Positions 43,513 to 51,428 of a stretch of DNA of 64,000 bases are shown here, one piece after another. Position numbers and translations under genes: made by a program. The notes under the pieces are model-generated. The model did not search any database, was not told where the DNA came from, and saw only the letters and a program-made list of their open reading frames with translations. Each line of letters opens with the position of its first letter. The stretch's first letter is position 1. The DNA is from CAMCTV01 sp964420985 (lineage in GTDB: Bacteria > Bacteroidota > Bacteroidia > Flavobacteriales_D > Sanyastnellaceae): assembly GCA_964420985.1 (NCBI GenBank), contig CAYQUT010000011.1:19044-83043 (forward strand), written 5' to 3'.

Positions 43513-44721
43513 ATGAAATCAGGAAACAGCGCCATCATTTTCATCTTTATTACCCTTCTTATTGACGTTATTGGATTGGGAATCATTATCCCCATTCTAC
43601 CAACTTTGATGACAGAACTGACAGGTGAAAGTGTAGCAGAGGCCTCCGCAGAGGGTGGATGGCTCATGTTTGCCTATGCCATCATGACATTTTTGTTCTC
43701 CCCCATTCTTGGAAATTTAAGTGACCGATATGGTCGTCGTCCCATCATTTTATTCTCTCTCTTGGGCCTCGGAATTGACTACCTTTTCATGGCCTATGCT
43801 CCTAATTTAACGTGGCTTTTTGTAGGGCGCATCGTATCAGGAATAATGGGAGCCAGCTTCACAACAGCATCTGCTTACATCGCGGACATCAGCACACCTG
43901 AAAAAAGAGCGCAAAATTTCGGTCTGGTCGGTGCGGCCTTTGGTTTGGGATTCATCATTGGACCCGTCATTGGCGGATTATTGGGAGGCTTTGGTTCAAG
44001 AATCCCCTTCTTTGCCGCTGCTGCATTATCCTTGATCAACTTCATTTATGGCATTTTTGTTTTGCCCGAATCACTGAGTCAAGAAAATAGACGACCCTTT
44101 GAGTGGCGCAGGGCCAATCCTTTTGGAGCATTTAAAACCATCCAAAAACACAAAGCGGTTTCTGGAATTGTGCTTTCTCTTTTCTTTCTTTATTGGGCTT
44201 CATTCAGCGTACAAGGCACATGGTCTTATTATACAAAATATTTGTTCAATTGGTCCGATAGTGAAATTGGCTATTCCCTAGCTGCTGTTGGATTTATGGC
44301 AGCATTGGTTCAGGGTTATCTTATTCGGAAAATCAATCCCAAATTGGGAAACAAAAAAAGCATTGTGTTGGGCATTTTGCTCTACACATCAGGATTGATA
44401 TTGTTTTCCTTGGCCAATGAGGGATGGATGATGTATGCCATTCTCATCCCCTACTGTCTCGGCGGAATTACCATCCCCGCTATGCAAAGTGAAATGGCGC
44501 AATATGTTCCGGCCAACGAACAAGGTGAATTACAGGGTGCACTTACCGCTGTTAACAGCATAACAGCCATCATTGGACCCGTTTCCATGACAGGGATATT
44601 TGCCTATTTCGCCAGTGACGCTGCTCCTTTTTATTTTCCTGGAGCTGCTTTTTGCGCAGGTGCTGTGCTCTGTTCGTTGAGTGCATGGATCGCTTATGTA
44701 TCATTGAAAAAACATGGATGA
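43513..44721 (+). CDS. MFS transporter, TetA-like 12-helix drug/proton antiporter family
   Basis: The 402-residue protein starts at ATG 43513 (MKSGNSAIIFIFITLLIDVI) and has 12 hydrophobic helices. Helices 1-5 carry VIGLGIIIPILPTLM, loop 2-3 motif LGNLSDRYGRRPIIL (motif A), and FGLGFIIGPVIGGLLGGFGS in helix 5 (motif C of antiporters). Overall it resembles the TetA(B/C) group, but many housekeeping MFS proteins of Bacteroidota do as well, so a resistance role is not implied. Its stop overlaps the next HAD gene (ATGA). Confidence 0.9.
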   Translation: MKSGNSAIIFIFITLLIDVIGLGIIIPILPTLMTELTGESVAEASAEGGWLMFAYAIMTFLFSPILGNLSDRYGRRPIILFSLLGLGIDYLFMAYAPNLTWLFVGRIVSGIMGASFTTASAYIADISTPEKRAQNFGLVGAAFGLGFIIGPVIGGLLGGFGSRIPFFAAAALSLINFIYGIFVLPESLSQENRRPFEWRRANPFGAFKTIQKHKAVSGIVLSLFFLYWASFSVQGTWSYYTKYLFNWSDSEIGYSLAAVGFMAALVQGYLIRKINPKLGNKKSIVLGILLYTSGLILFSLANEGWMMYAILIPYCLGGITIPAMQSEMAQYVPANEQGELQGALTAVNSITAIIGPVSMTGIFAYFASDAAPFYFPGAAFCAGAVLCSLSAWIAYVSLKKHG

Positions 44722-45209
44722 TGAAAAAAAATAAAGTTCTCTTTTTGGATCGGGACGGAGTGATTAATCACGACCCTGGTGATTACACCTATTCACTATC
44801 CGAGTTTATCATTTTACCCACGGTAATACCCGCCCTGCAACTGGCTCAGGAAAAGGGCTACAAAATCATTTTGATTACCAATCAAGGAGGAGTAGCCAAG
44901 GGCTTGTACTCCCAAGAAACGGTAGAGGAAATTCATACCCATTTCAAAAAAGTATGTACTCAGGCAGGAGTTACTATTGATCACATTTATTACTCCATTG
45001 ATCATCCAGAGGTGAGCAACTCCATATCACGCAAACCACACTCACTCATGGTAGAAAGAGCCATTCAGCGCTTTAATGTAGATACAGAAAATAGCGTCAT
45101 GATTGGTGACCGTGACCGTGATGTTCAATGCGCTGAAGGTGCTGGAGTAAGGGGAATAAAAATTGAAGTCAACAGTGATTTACTTGAAGCCGTTCAAAAA
45201 TTGCATTAA
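44718..45209 (+). CDS. HAD-IIIA phosphatase, GmhB/HisB-N-like
   Basis: The 163-residue protein has HAD motifs: LFLDRDGVINHDPGDY (DxD), KIILITNQGGVAKGLYS, SRKPHSLMVERAIQRF and SVMIGDRDRDVQCAEGAGV. This is the D-glycero-manno-heptose bisphosphatase/histidinol phosphatase group. The Cys/His zinc loop that GmhB proteins carry between motifs II and III (CPHHP..C.C) is absent; here it reads YSIDHPEVSNSISRKPH. So the substrate may differ from heptose bisphosphate. It overlaps the MFS stop by 4 nt and precedes the class IV aminotransferase by 5 nt. Confidence 0.85.
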   Translation: MMKKNKVLFLDRDGVINHDPGDYTYSLSEFIILPTVIPALQLAQEKGYKIILITNQGGVAKGLYSQETVEEIHTHFKKVCTQAGVTIDHIYYSIDHPEVSNSISRKPHSLMVERAIQRFNVDTENSVMIGDRDRDVQCAEGAGVRGIKIEVNSDLLEAVQKLH

Positions 45210-45214
45210 CCAAT

Positions 45215-46051
45215 ATGGAATACGTTTTTTACAGGGGAGAATACGTTCTGCGCAATCAAGCGGTTATTCAGGTAGATGACAGGGCACATCGATTTGCAGA
45301 TGGTTTTTTCGAAAGCGTTCGAATCATCAATGGTCGCGCTCAATTTTTAGATAACCACTTTGCACGCATCGAGGCAACCATCAAGGCCTTGAAAATTCAA
45401 CCCCACGATTTTTCTTTTGAAGTTTTGTCTCAGCACATACAAGGTTTATTGCAACGCAATGCCATATTTGATGGCGGACGAATGCGCATCACTTTCTTCA
45501 GAAAAGCCAAAGGATTTTATTTGCCCAAAGGCAATGACTTAGATTACATGATAGAAGTGGAAGCTTTGCCCAAAAATCTTTTTGAGCTCAATGAAATAGG
45601 AAAAGTCATCGACATTTATACAGAGGTTAAAAAAGACCCCAACAAGTACGCTGGATTCAAGACTTTAAATGCGCAACTCTATGTGATGGCCTCCATTTAT
45701 GCCGAAGAAAAAAACTGGGATGACGCATTGATCCAAAACACCAAGCAGGCCATCATAGAATCCACCAACAGTAATTTGTTTTTGGTATCCAATGGGGTAT
45801 TGTATACCCCAGCATTAACAGACGGATGTATTGGTGGAACCATGCGTATGCAAATCATTAACCTTGCAGTTCAAAGCAAATTAAAAGTGTATGAGTGCAC
45901 CATGACACCACAAACACTGCTGTCCGCAGATGAGGTATTCCTGACCAATGCCATCAAAGGTATTGAATGGGTGGCCTCCTATCGAACAAAACCCTATCAA
46001 AACGGTTTCTCCAAAAAACTCTTGGAATTGTTAAATTCAAGTATAAAATAA
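45215..46051 (+). CDS. Class IV aminotransferase (aminodeoxychorismate lyase/branched-chain type)
   Basis: The 278-residue fold type IV PLP enzyme has the conserved strand VQVDDRAHRFADGFFESVRI, HFARIEATIKAL, the PLP lysine in YAGFKTLNAQLYVMA, the Glu of IIESTNSNLFLVSNG and the LTDGCIGGTMR phosphate loop. The group includes PabC (4-amino-4-deoxychorismate lyase of folate synthesis), branched-chain and D-amino acid transaminases. Length and the K-T-L-N context favour PabC, but no other folate gene is near. Confidence 0.85.
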   Translation: MEYVFYRGEYVLRNQAVIQVDDRAHRFADGFFESVRIINGRAQFLDNHFARIEATIKALKIQPHDFSFEVLSQHIQGLLQRNAIFDGGRMRITFFRKAKGFYLPKGNDLDYMIEVEALPKNLFELNEIGKVIDIYTEVKKDPNKYAGFKTLNAQLYVMASIYAEEKNWDDALIQNTKQAIIESTNSNLFLVSNGVLYTPALTDGCIGGTMRMQIINLAVQSKLKVYECTMTPQTLLSADEVFLTNAIKGIEWVASYRTKPYQNGFSKKLLELLNSSIK

Positions 46052-46077
46052 GTTCAACAAAAAAAGTGAGGAATCGA

Positions 46078-46106
46078 TTGTTCAATCTCAAAAAATCGTA
46101 CCTTGG
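46078..46106 (+). promoter_or_regulatory. Candidate promoter of citrate synthase
   Basis: TTG (46078-46080), 18 bases, TACCTTGG (46099-46106); the -7 box has one mismatch to TAnnTTTG. It lies 24 nt upstream of the gltA ATG in the 79-nt gap after the aminotransferase gene. Confidence 0.4.
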
Positions 46107-46130
46107 CGGCGTAAAAAAATAATCACTCAA

Positions 46131-47420
46131 ATGAGCGAAACAGCAAAAATCATCCTAGACGGCAAAGAATATGAATTGCCTGTTGTAGTAGGTTCAGAAA
46201 ACGAGAAGGCCATTGACATCACCAAATTAAGAGACCTCACTGGTTATATTACCTTGGACAGTGGATACAAAAATTCAGGTGCCACCAAAAGTGCCATCAC
46301 CTTTTTGGATGGTGAAGAAGGGATTTTACACTATCGTGGTTATGCCATTGAACAATTGGCTGAATACGGTAGCTTCCTTGAAATTGCTTATTTGCTCATT
46401 TATGGTGAATTGCCTACAGATGACCAATTGAGTTATTTCACCAAAAGCATCGGTCACCACACTTTGGTGCATGAGGACATGAAGCGTTTTTACGAAGCTT
46501 ATCCAACAGGAGCGCATCCTATGGGGGTTTTGTCATCGATGATAGCTTCCATGTCAACTTTTTATCCTGAATCTCAAAACCCAAATCAGCAATTCAAGGA
46601 TATTGAATTAACCATCCACCGTTTGATGGCCAAGATGCCAACCTTGGCTGCTCAAGCCTACAAGGTGAGCATTGGTCACCCCATCATGTACCCTCGCAAC
46701 GCTTACTCCTACACGCAGAACTTTATGCACATGATGTTTGCGTTGCCAACTCATGACTTTGAACCAGACCCTGTGATTGATGATGCCCTGAACAAATTAT
46801 TGATTTTGCATGCGGATCACGAGCAAAACTGTTCAACCAGCACCGTCAGAATGGTGGGTTCTTCTCAATCCAACTTGTACTCATCTATCTCTGCTGGTAT
46901 CGCGGCGTTATGGGGTCCACTTCATGGTGGTGCCAATCAAGCCGTGATTGAGATGTTGGATAAAATCAATGCCAGCGGTGGAGATGTAAGCAAGTTTGTT
47001 GCAAAAGCAAAAGATAAAAATGACCCATTCCGTTTGATGGGATTTGGACACCGTGTATACAAGAATTTTGACCCACGTGCCAAAATCATCAAAAAGGCTT
47101 GTGATGACGTACTGAACCGCATGGGAATTCATGATCCAGTTCTAGACATTGCCAAGCAATTGGAAGAGGTAGCATTGAATGATGAGTACTTCGTAGAGCG
47201 CAAGCTGTATCCCAACGTAGACTTCTATTCAGGAATCATCTACCGCGCCATTGGCATTCCAACTGAAATGTTTACTGTGATGTTTGCATTGGGTCGTCTA
47301 CCAGGTTGGATAGCACAATGGAAAGAAATGACAGAACAGGGAGAACCCATCGGTCGTCCGCGTCAAATTTACACAGGACCAACTTTGCGAGAGTACGTTC
47401 CCATTGCCAAAAGACACTAA
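46131..47420 (+). CDS. gltA: Citrate synthase
   Basis: The 429-residue type II citrate synthase condenses oxaloacetate and acetyl-CoA in the TCA cycle. Signatures are TFLDGEEGILHYRGYAIEQL, HPMGVLSSMIASMSTFYP, the first active-site His in LHADHEQNCSTSTVRMVGS, GPLHGGANQAVIEML, and the His/Arg region FGHRVYKNFDPRAKIIK with the catalytic Asp in NVDFYSGIIYRAI. Length is standard for the hexameric bacterial form. The next gene, an enoyl-CoA hydratase homologue, begins 7 nt later. Confidence 0.97.
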   Translation: MSETAKIILDGKEYELPVVVGSENEKAIDITKLRDLTGYITLDSGYKNSGATKSAITFLDGEEGILHYRGYAIEQLAEYGSFLEIAYLLIYGELPTDDQLSYFTKSIGHHTLVHEDMKRFYEAYPTGAHPMGVLSSMIASMSTFYPESQNPNQQFKDIELTIHRLMAKMPTLAAQAYKVSIGHPIMYPRNAYSYTQNFMHMMFALPTHDFEPDPVIDDALNKLLILHADHEQNCSTSTVRMVGSSQSNLYSSISAGIAALWGPLHGGANQAVIEMLDKINASGGDVSKFVAKAKDKNDPFRLMGFGHRVYKNFDPRAKIIKKACDDVLNRMGIHDPVLDIAKQLEEVALNDEYFVERKLYPNVDFYSGIIYRAIGIPTEMFTVMFALGRLPGWIAQWKEMTEQGEPIGRPRQIYTGPTLREYVPIAKRH

Positions 47421-47427
47421 TAAAAAT

Positions 47428-48183
47428 ATGGAAGGAAAAGTTTCCGTCGAAATGAAGGACACCGTTGCTACGGTGTCTTTTTTTCATCCACAAAGCAATA
47501 GTTTACCGGGTGAATTATTAAGGCTGTTGGCCAAAAGCATTGAAGAAACTGGACAACGTGCAGATGTAAATGTTATAATCCTAAAAAGTGAAGGTGACAA
47601 GGCATTTTGTGCAGGAGCCAGTTTTGATGAGTTGGTCGCCATTCACGATGAAGCAACGGGAGACCATTTTTTCAGCGGCTTTGCCCTAGTGATCAATGCA
47701 ATGCGCCAATGTCCCAAATTGATTATCGGAAGGGTGCACAACAAGGCTGTGGGTGGTGGAGTTGGATTGGCCGCTTCTGTGGATTTTTGTTTTGCTACTT
47801 CTAAATCTTCTGTAAAGCTCAGTGAATTAGCGGTAGGTATCGGTCCATTTGTAGTGGGCCCCGCCGTACAAAGAAAAGTGGGTTTGAGTGCCATGTCTCA
47901 AATGGCCATTGATGCTACGCAATGGCAAAGCGCCCAATGGGCAAAAGAAAAGGGACTATTTGCCGAGGTACATGAAACGGTGGAAGAAATGGACAATGCC
48001 ATTGAAATATTGGCCAATAAACTGGCCAAGAGTAATCCGGATGCCATGTTTGATTTGAAAAAAATATTTTGGGAAGGCACTGAAAATTGGAATACCTTGT
48101 TGTTTGAAAGAGCTAAGATCAGCGGTCGCTTGGTACTATCTGATTTTACAAAAAACGCCATCCATCAATTCAAAGGAAAATAG
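47428..48183 (+). CDS. Enoyl-CoA hydratase/isomerase family protein
   Basis: The 251-residue crotonase-fold protein starts at ATG 47428 (MEGKVSVEMKDTVATVSFFH), 7 nt after gltA. The CoA-binding and oxyanion regions are LKSEGDKAFCAGASFDEL and RVHNKAVGGGVGLAASVDFC, with FCFATSKSSVKLSELAVGIG after it. The second catalytic Glu position reads ELAVGIGPFVVGPAVQ, where hydratases usually have a Glu-containing P-G-G-T loop, so it may be an isomerase or another crotonase member. A strong terminator follows at 48205-48233, which ends the gltA unit. Confidence 0.87.
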   Translation: MEGKVSVEMKDTVATVSFFHPQSNSLPGELLRLLAKSIEETGQRADVNVIILKSEGDKAFCAGASFDELVAIHDEATGDHFFSGFALVINAMRQCPKLIIGRVHNKAVGGGVGLAASVDFCFATSKSSVKLSELAVGIGPFVVGPAVQRKVGLSAMSQMAIDATQWQSAQWAKEKGLFAEVHETVEEMDNAIEILANKLAKSNPDAMFDLKKIFWEGTENWNTLLFERAKISGRLVLSDFTKNAIHQFKGK

Positions 48184-48204
48184 AATTTAGAAGTTTTGTG
48201 AGGG

Positions 48205-48233
48205 AAAAAGGATAGGAAACTATCCTTTTTTTT
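48205..48233 (+). terminator. Intrinsic terminator of the gltA unit
   Basis: AAAAAGGATAG and CTATCCTTTTT form an 11-bp stem with a GAAA loop, followed by a run of T. It lies 22 nt after the enoyl-CoA hydratase stop. Confidence 0.85.
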
Positions 48234-48267
48234 ATTTCATTTGTACTGCAATCCTAATTGACTTTTA

Positions 48268-48987
48268 ATGAAACAAACTTTTCTCGTCATTCTTGCTTCA
48301 CTCCTGCTGAGCAGTTGCGGTTTTTACAAACGCCAATACACCTCAGGATGGATGATCTCCCATCATCATGTTAACGCAAAGAAAGACCTATCATCCAACG
48401 ACGCAGCAGCTCAATTGACTGCCAGCGCAGATGAAGAGCAGATTTCGGTTATGCCCGTTGTTCTCATTTCGCCAACAGACACCATCCAACCTGAACCCAA
48501 GGACAGCACCCAACAATCCGCTGTGCCCAATATAGCACCCACTGAGCCTGATTTTTACACCGCTCCTCCAGAGAAGACTACTATCAACGAGTCCCAACCT
48601 TCACATAACCAACAATTGATTCAGAGAACGTTTGATAAAAGGGTGAAAAATGCAACACGTGCAATGAAATTAATGTTCATCGGTTTTGGTTATGCTATTC
48701 TTTTGGGCGCGCTCGCTCTCAATGGCATCCTTGTAGATAATGAAATTACCTTGATGTTTACAACTTTAGGGATCATTGGCGCAATGATAGCCTTTATAGC
48801 CATGTTTTACTTCACCTACAAATCCTTTGAATTGATTGTCAACAATCCCGATGTCAAGTTCAATGCTGACTCAAGAACCAAATTGATGATTCCTGCTGTG
48901 TTGAGCATATTATGCAGCGGCTATATTGGCCTCATCTTCGCTTTGGTTCTGGTGATTAAAAACCGCAGCCATAAAAATAAATCATAA
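48268..48987 (+). CDS. Lipoprotein with KRQYTSGW motif and three membrane helices
   Basis: Family not recognised by name. The 239-residue protein has a lipobox (LASLLLSSCGFYKR; Cys17), then the motif KRQYTSGWMISHHH right behind the lipid Cys, a Pro/Thr/Gln-rich linker (~60-125), and a C-terminal membrane part with helices at ~132-153, ~162-185 and ~205-230. An R-x-Y-x-x-G-aromatic sequence shortly after the lipid Cys recurs in many Bacteroidota lipoproteins, as far as I recall, without assigned function. A lipidated N-terminus plus C-terminal helices would tie two membranes or fold back on one. Its stop is directly followed by the GTG of the next gene. Confidence 0.75.
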   Translation: MKQTFLVILASLLLSSCGFYKRQYTSGWMISHHHVNAKKDLSSNDAAAQLTASADEEQISVMPVVLISPTDTIQPEPKDSTQQSAVPNIAPTEPDFYTAPPEKTTINESQPSHNQQLIQRTFDKRVKNATRAMKLMFIGFGYAILLGALALNGILVDNEITLMFTTLGIIGAMIAFIAMFYFTYKSFELIVNNPDVKFNADSRTKLMIPAVLSILCSGYIGLIFALVLVIKNRSHKNKS

Positions 48988-49737
48988 GTGAAGACCTTAC
49001 TTTTTCTGGTTTGTTTTGCCTCTTCCTTATTTCATTACGGGCAAAACATCATTTTGCTCGTGGATACTTTCAAAATAGAAGATTGCACAACACGTGACTC
49101 ACTCAAGCAAATTTCCTCAAAGGATGCGCTTGAAGAATGGGAAACCAAATGCAGTTACTTCCATTTAGAATGGCCTTCAGTAAAGGAGAAAACAAATTTG
49201 GCACACAATAAAATTGAATTACAACTCAGAAATTATATCTGTGGACTCATTCAATCCGATCAAATCGACTCTGTTGAATTCACCTCAACAATGTCAAACG
49301 CATTCATATTAAAACACAACAAAAACACTTCTGCTGAGTGGAGCATCACGTGCTCCAACTTTCCATCTTTTTCTTTCATTCATCAATTTCAAATCTCACA
49401 TGGAGGATACTACTATGGCGCTGCTCACGGATTTGGATACAGCAGATACTTCCATTTCAATGACATCACAGGCACGGAAATGGGAATGGAACAATTGTTT
49501 GAACCAGATGAATTGACTTTGCTGACCAATTTTACTTTAAGGAAATTGCAACAAGAAATGAACCACGAATGGGACGATAGCATTTCAAGCGATTTTTTTC
49601 TAACGGAAAACTTCCTTCTTACTAACGAAGGTATTTCTTTTTTTTACGATGCCTATGAAATAGGCCCCTACGCAATGGGATATCCCGAAATCAGCCTAAC
49701 CTGGCTAGAAATTGAAGACTGCTTATCAACGAAGTAA
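48988..49737 (+). CDS. Secreted DUF3298 (RsiV-type) protein
   Basis: Translation starts at GTG 48988, immediately after the preceding stop; this start gives the signal peptide (M)KTLLFLVCFASSLFHYGQ. The 249-residue protein ends in a DUF3298 domain: GGYYYGAAHGFGYSRYFHFN, TGTEMGMEQLFEPDEL, SDFFLTENFLLTNEGISFFY and YEIGPYAMGYPEISLTWLEI. This fold occurs in anti-sigma factor RsiV and in PdaC, where it binds lysozyme or peptidoglycan. Here it is free and periplasmic. It overlaps the convergent MauE-thioredoxin gene by 12 nt. Confidence 0.82.
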   Translation: MKTLLFLVCFASSLFHYGQNIILLVDTFKIEDCTTRDSLKQISSKDALEEWETKCSYFHLEWPSVKEKTNLAHNKIELQLRNYICGLIQSDQIDSVEFTSTMSNAFILKHNKNTSAEWSITCSNFPSFSFIHQFQISHGGYYYGAAHGFGYSRYFHFNDITGTEMGMEQLFEPDELTLLTNFTLRKLQQEMNHEWDDSISSDFFLTENFLLTNEGISFFYDAYEIGPYAMGYPEISLTWLEIEDCLSTK

Positions 49738-50628
49738 AGCCTTCAAGTTGCTTTCATTCATGGAGATAAAATTGTCTTTTTGGACAACTACTCCTTTTCG
49801 CACCAGATAAACAGATGGAAGTGACCCATAGGTCATTTGAACAAATTCAACAGGATTCATTTCTTGATACGATTCCACCTGAAGTCCCGTTTGATGAAGG
49901 AACTCCTGAATATCTGCACCAATATTTTCACCCATGAAGATGGCATGGACAGGAATATTCCAATGATTGCGTCTGTGAAACCACGTCCATTTTTGTGCCA
50001 ACATTTTGCAGAAAACACAATGAGGGGATAAGTACATCAGCATCACCTGTTCTTGATAATTATCCTTCAAGACTGAAAGCACTTCCGAATTCACATTGTC
50101 AGTCAATTTTTTACGCAACTCCTGTTTCTCTAAATCAACAGAACTCAAGAAAAATGGAATCACAAATGCAATCCCTGTAATACACATCTGAAACTTATTG
50201 GGGACAATGTGAACCTGAAAAGATTTTTTGTGTTTCAAAAAAGCTTGCATGATCAATAGCAGCAATATTCCTGCATTTTTCAAAAGACTTTCCTCTGGAG
50301 TCATTTTTACCATCATCCCCATGCAACCGCAATTTTCAACTGATGGAAAACAGATCACCAAATACACCAAATAAGATGAGAACAATAAGGTTGTAACCAT
50401 TGCCCAATACAAGATCCTGTTGCTCCTTTGGGGAATTATCAAGAGTATCCCCAAGGCTATTTCAAACCCAATGAGGAGTCTCGCAAAAATCATCGCCATC
50501 CACTCTGGTAAAGCCAAGTGCCTACCCAAATCCAATTCCAACATTTCAATGGGATATAGCTTGAGAATAGCGGAAACAATAAACAATATCCCAATGAGCG
50601 CGGGTATCATGAACCTGATCAACTTCAT
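49726..50628 (-). CDS. MauE/DoxX-like membrane protein fused to a thioredoxin-like domain
   Basis: The 300-residue protein starts at ATG 50628 (MKLIRFMIPALIGILFIVSA). Residues 1-150 form a four-helix MauE/DoxX-type membrane domain (FIVSAILKLYPIEMLELDLG, LLIGFEIALGILLIIPQRSN) with the family Cys motif ENCGCMGMM. Residues ~180-300 form a periplasmic thioredoxin-like domain with the CxxC MYLSPHCVFCKMLAQKW and cis-Pro region YGSLPSVYLVRKG. MauE-type proteins support disulfide formation in substrates such as methylamine dehydrogenase. It probably acts as a membrane-linked thiol oxidase or isomerase. It follows the Cys-rich lipoprotein A across a terminator hairpin that ends 15 nt before the ATG. 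The 5' part is duplicated at 51149-51366. Confidence 0.85.
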   Translation of the reverse strand: MKLIRFMIPALIGILFIVSAILKLYPIEMLELDLGRHLALPEWMAMIFARLLIGFEIALGILLIIPQRSNRILYWAMVTTLLFSSYLVYLVICFPSVENCGCMGMMVKMTPEESLLKNAGILLLLIMQAFLKHKKSFQVHIVPNKFQMCITGIAFVIPFFLSSVDLEKQELRKKLTDNVNSEVLSVLKDNYQEQVMLMYLSPHCVFCKMLAQKWTWFHRRNHWNIPVHAIFMGENIGADIQEFLHQTGLQVESYQEMNPVEFVQMTYGSLPSVYLVRKGVVVQKDNFISMNESNLKALLR

Positions 50629-50637
50629 GGTGCTAAA

Positions 50638-50670
50638 ATAAAAAAAGGTTACCCGTGAAGGGTAACCTTT
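50638..50670 (-). terminator. Intrinsic terminator between lipoprotein A and MauE-Trx genes
   Basis: On the - strand AAAGGTTACCC and GGGTAACCTTT make a perfect 11-bp stem with loop TTCAC, followed by seven T. It ends the lipoprotein A transcript 18 nt after its stop but lies only ~15 nt before the MauE-Trx ATG. Confidence 0.88.
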
Positions 50671-50688
50671 CAAAGCAATTATTGATTC

Positions 50689-50934
50689 TTATTTCAATTT
50701 GCACTCAACTCCTGAGGTAACACCGTCGACAGTTGTCTGTGCAACGTCTTTATCATCGCAAGTTGCTTCTGCATCTTTCTTCTTGGCGTCGAAAGTGAAG
50801 ATTTCAGTTGCAGTTCCATCAAAGAAACCAGTTCCTGAAATGGTTGTGGTGCACTCGCATGTATAAGTCTTCTCGCAAGAAGCGAATGTCATGGCTACCA
50901 AAGCGATGGCAGCAATAGTAAATACTTTTTTCAT
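50689..50934 (-). CDS. Cys-rich mini-lipoprotein A
   Basis: The 81-residue lipoprotein has signal MKKVFTIAAIALVAMTFASC (lipid Cys20), and a ~60-residue mature part with four further Cys (C26, C28, C59, C78): EKTYTCECTTTISG, FDAKKKDAEATCDD and VTSGVECKLK. Small lipoproteins with this start and an AKKKDA.. helix are common in Flavobacteriales, but I know no function. The four Cys match those of the paralogue B in number and place and could form two disulfides, with the downstream MauE-thioredoxin protein as oxidase. It has its own consensus promoter and terminator, so it is probably well expressed. Confidence 0.82.
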   Translation of the reverse strand: MKKVFTIAAIALVAMTFASCEKTYTCECTTTISGTGFFDGTATEIFTFDAKKKDAEATCDDKDVAQTTVDGVTSGVECKLK

Positions 50935-50955
50935 TTAAATTAATTTTTAGTTTTT

Positions 50956-50987
50956 CAAACATATCTGAATCATATTTAAAATCCAAA
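50956..50987 (-). promoter_or_regulatory. Promoter of lipoprotein A
   Basis: The - strand reads TTTG-N20-TATGTTTG, a full match to the Bacteroidota consensus, 21 nt before the ATG at 50934. The same promoter is kept at 51681-51712. Confidence 0.75.
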
Positions 50988-51063
50988 AATTCTCTTTCAT
51001 TTCTCCAATAAAAGAGATTCATCTCAATTGAATTAAAAATTCTTCAAAACGTCTTGTTGATTT

Positions 51064-51366
51064 TCAATGATGATCAATTGCCCATAGCAATCCACCTATC
51101 TTAACTTGGTACCTCAAGAAAAATAATTCATTAACCAGTACTAAATTTAAGATCCTGTTGCTCCTTTGGGGAATAATCATGTGTATCCCCAAGGCTATTT
51201 CAAAACCAACGAGGAGTCTCGCAAAAATCATCGCCATCCACTCTGGTAAAGCCAAGTGCCTACCCAAATCCAATTCCAACATTTCAATGGGATATAGCTT
51301 GAGAATAGCGGAAACAATAAACAATATCCCAATGAGCGCGGGTATCATGAACCTGATCAACTTCAT
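51064..51366 (-). pseudogene. Truncated copy of the MauE-Trx gene
   Basis: From ATG 51366 the first 72 codons are nearly identical to the intact gene (MKLIRFMIPALIGILFIVSA, few substitutions such as LLVGFEIALGIHMIIPQRSN), then the sequence breaks at the end of the duplicated block (51149) and runs on into ~28 unrelated codons ending at 51064. It contains only two membrane helices and lacks the CGC motif and the thioredoxin domain. Most likely a remnant of the tandem duplication, though a short two-helix product could still be made. Confidence 0.8.
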
Positions 51367-51375
51367 GGTGCTAAA

Positions 51376-51408
51376 ATAAAAAAAGGTTACCCGTGAAGGG
51401 TAACCTTA
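51376..51408 (-). terminator. Duplicate intrinsic terminator behind lipoprotein B
   Basis: Same hairpin as at 50638-50670 (AAGGTTACCC/GGGTAACCTT, 10 bp, T-run). It ends the lipoprotein B transcript ahead of the truncated MauE copy. Confidence 0.85.
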
Positions 51409-51428
51409 AATGAATTTAAAGCACAATG

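Noticed and set aside
43513..44721. Tetracycline resistance determinant
   Set aside because: The TetA-like MFS motifs are shared by many housekeeping carriers; there is no tetR, mobile element or divergent operator.
50935..51063. Additional short gene in the spacer between the duplicated units
   Set aside because: The stretch holds the lipoprotein A promoter and leader; short frames here overlap the promoter and have no coding character.
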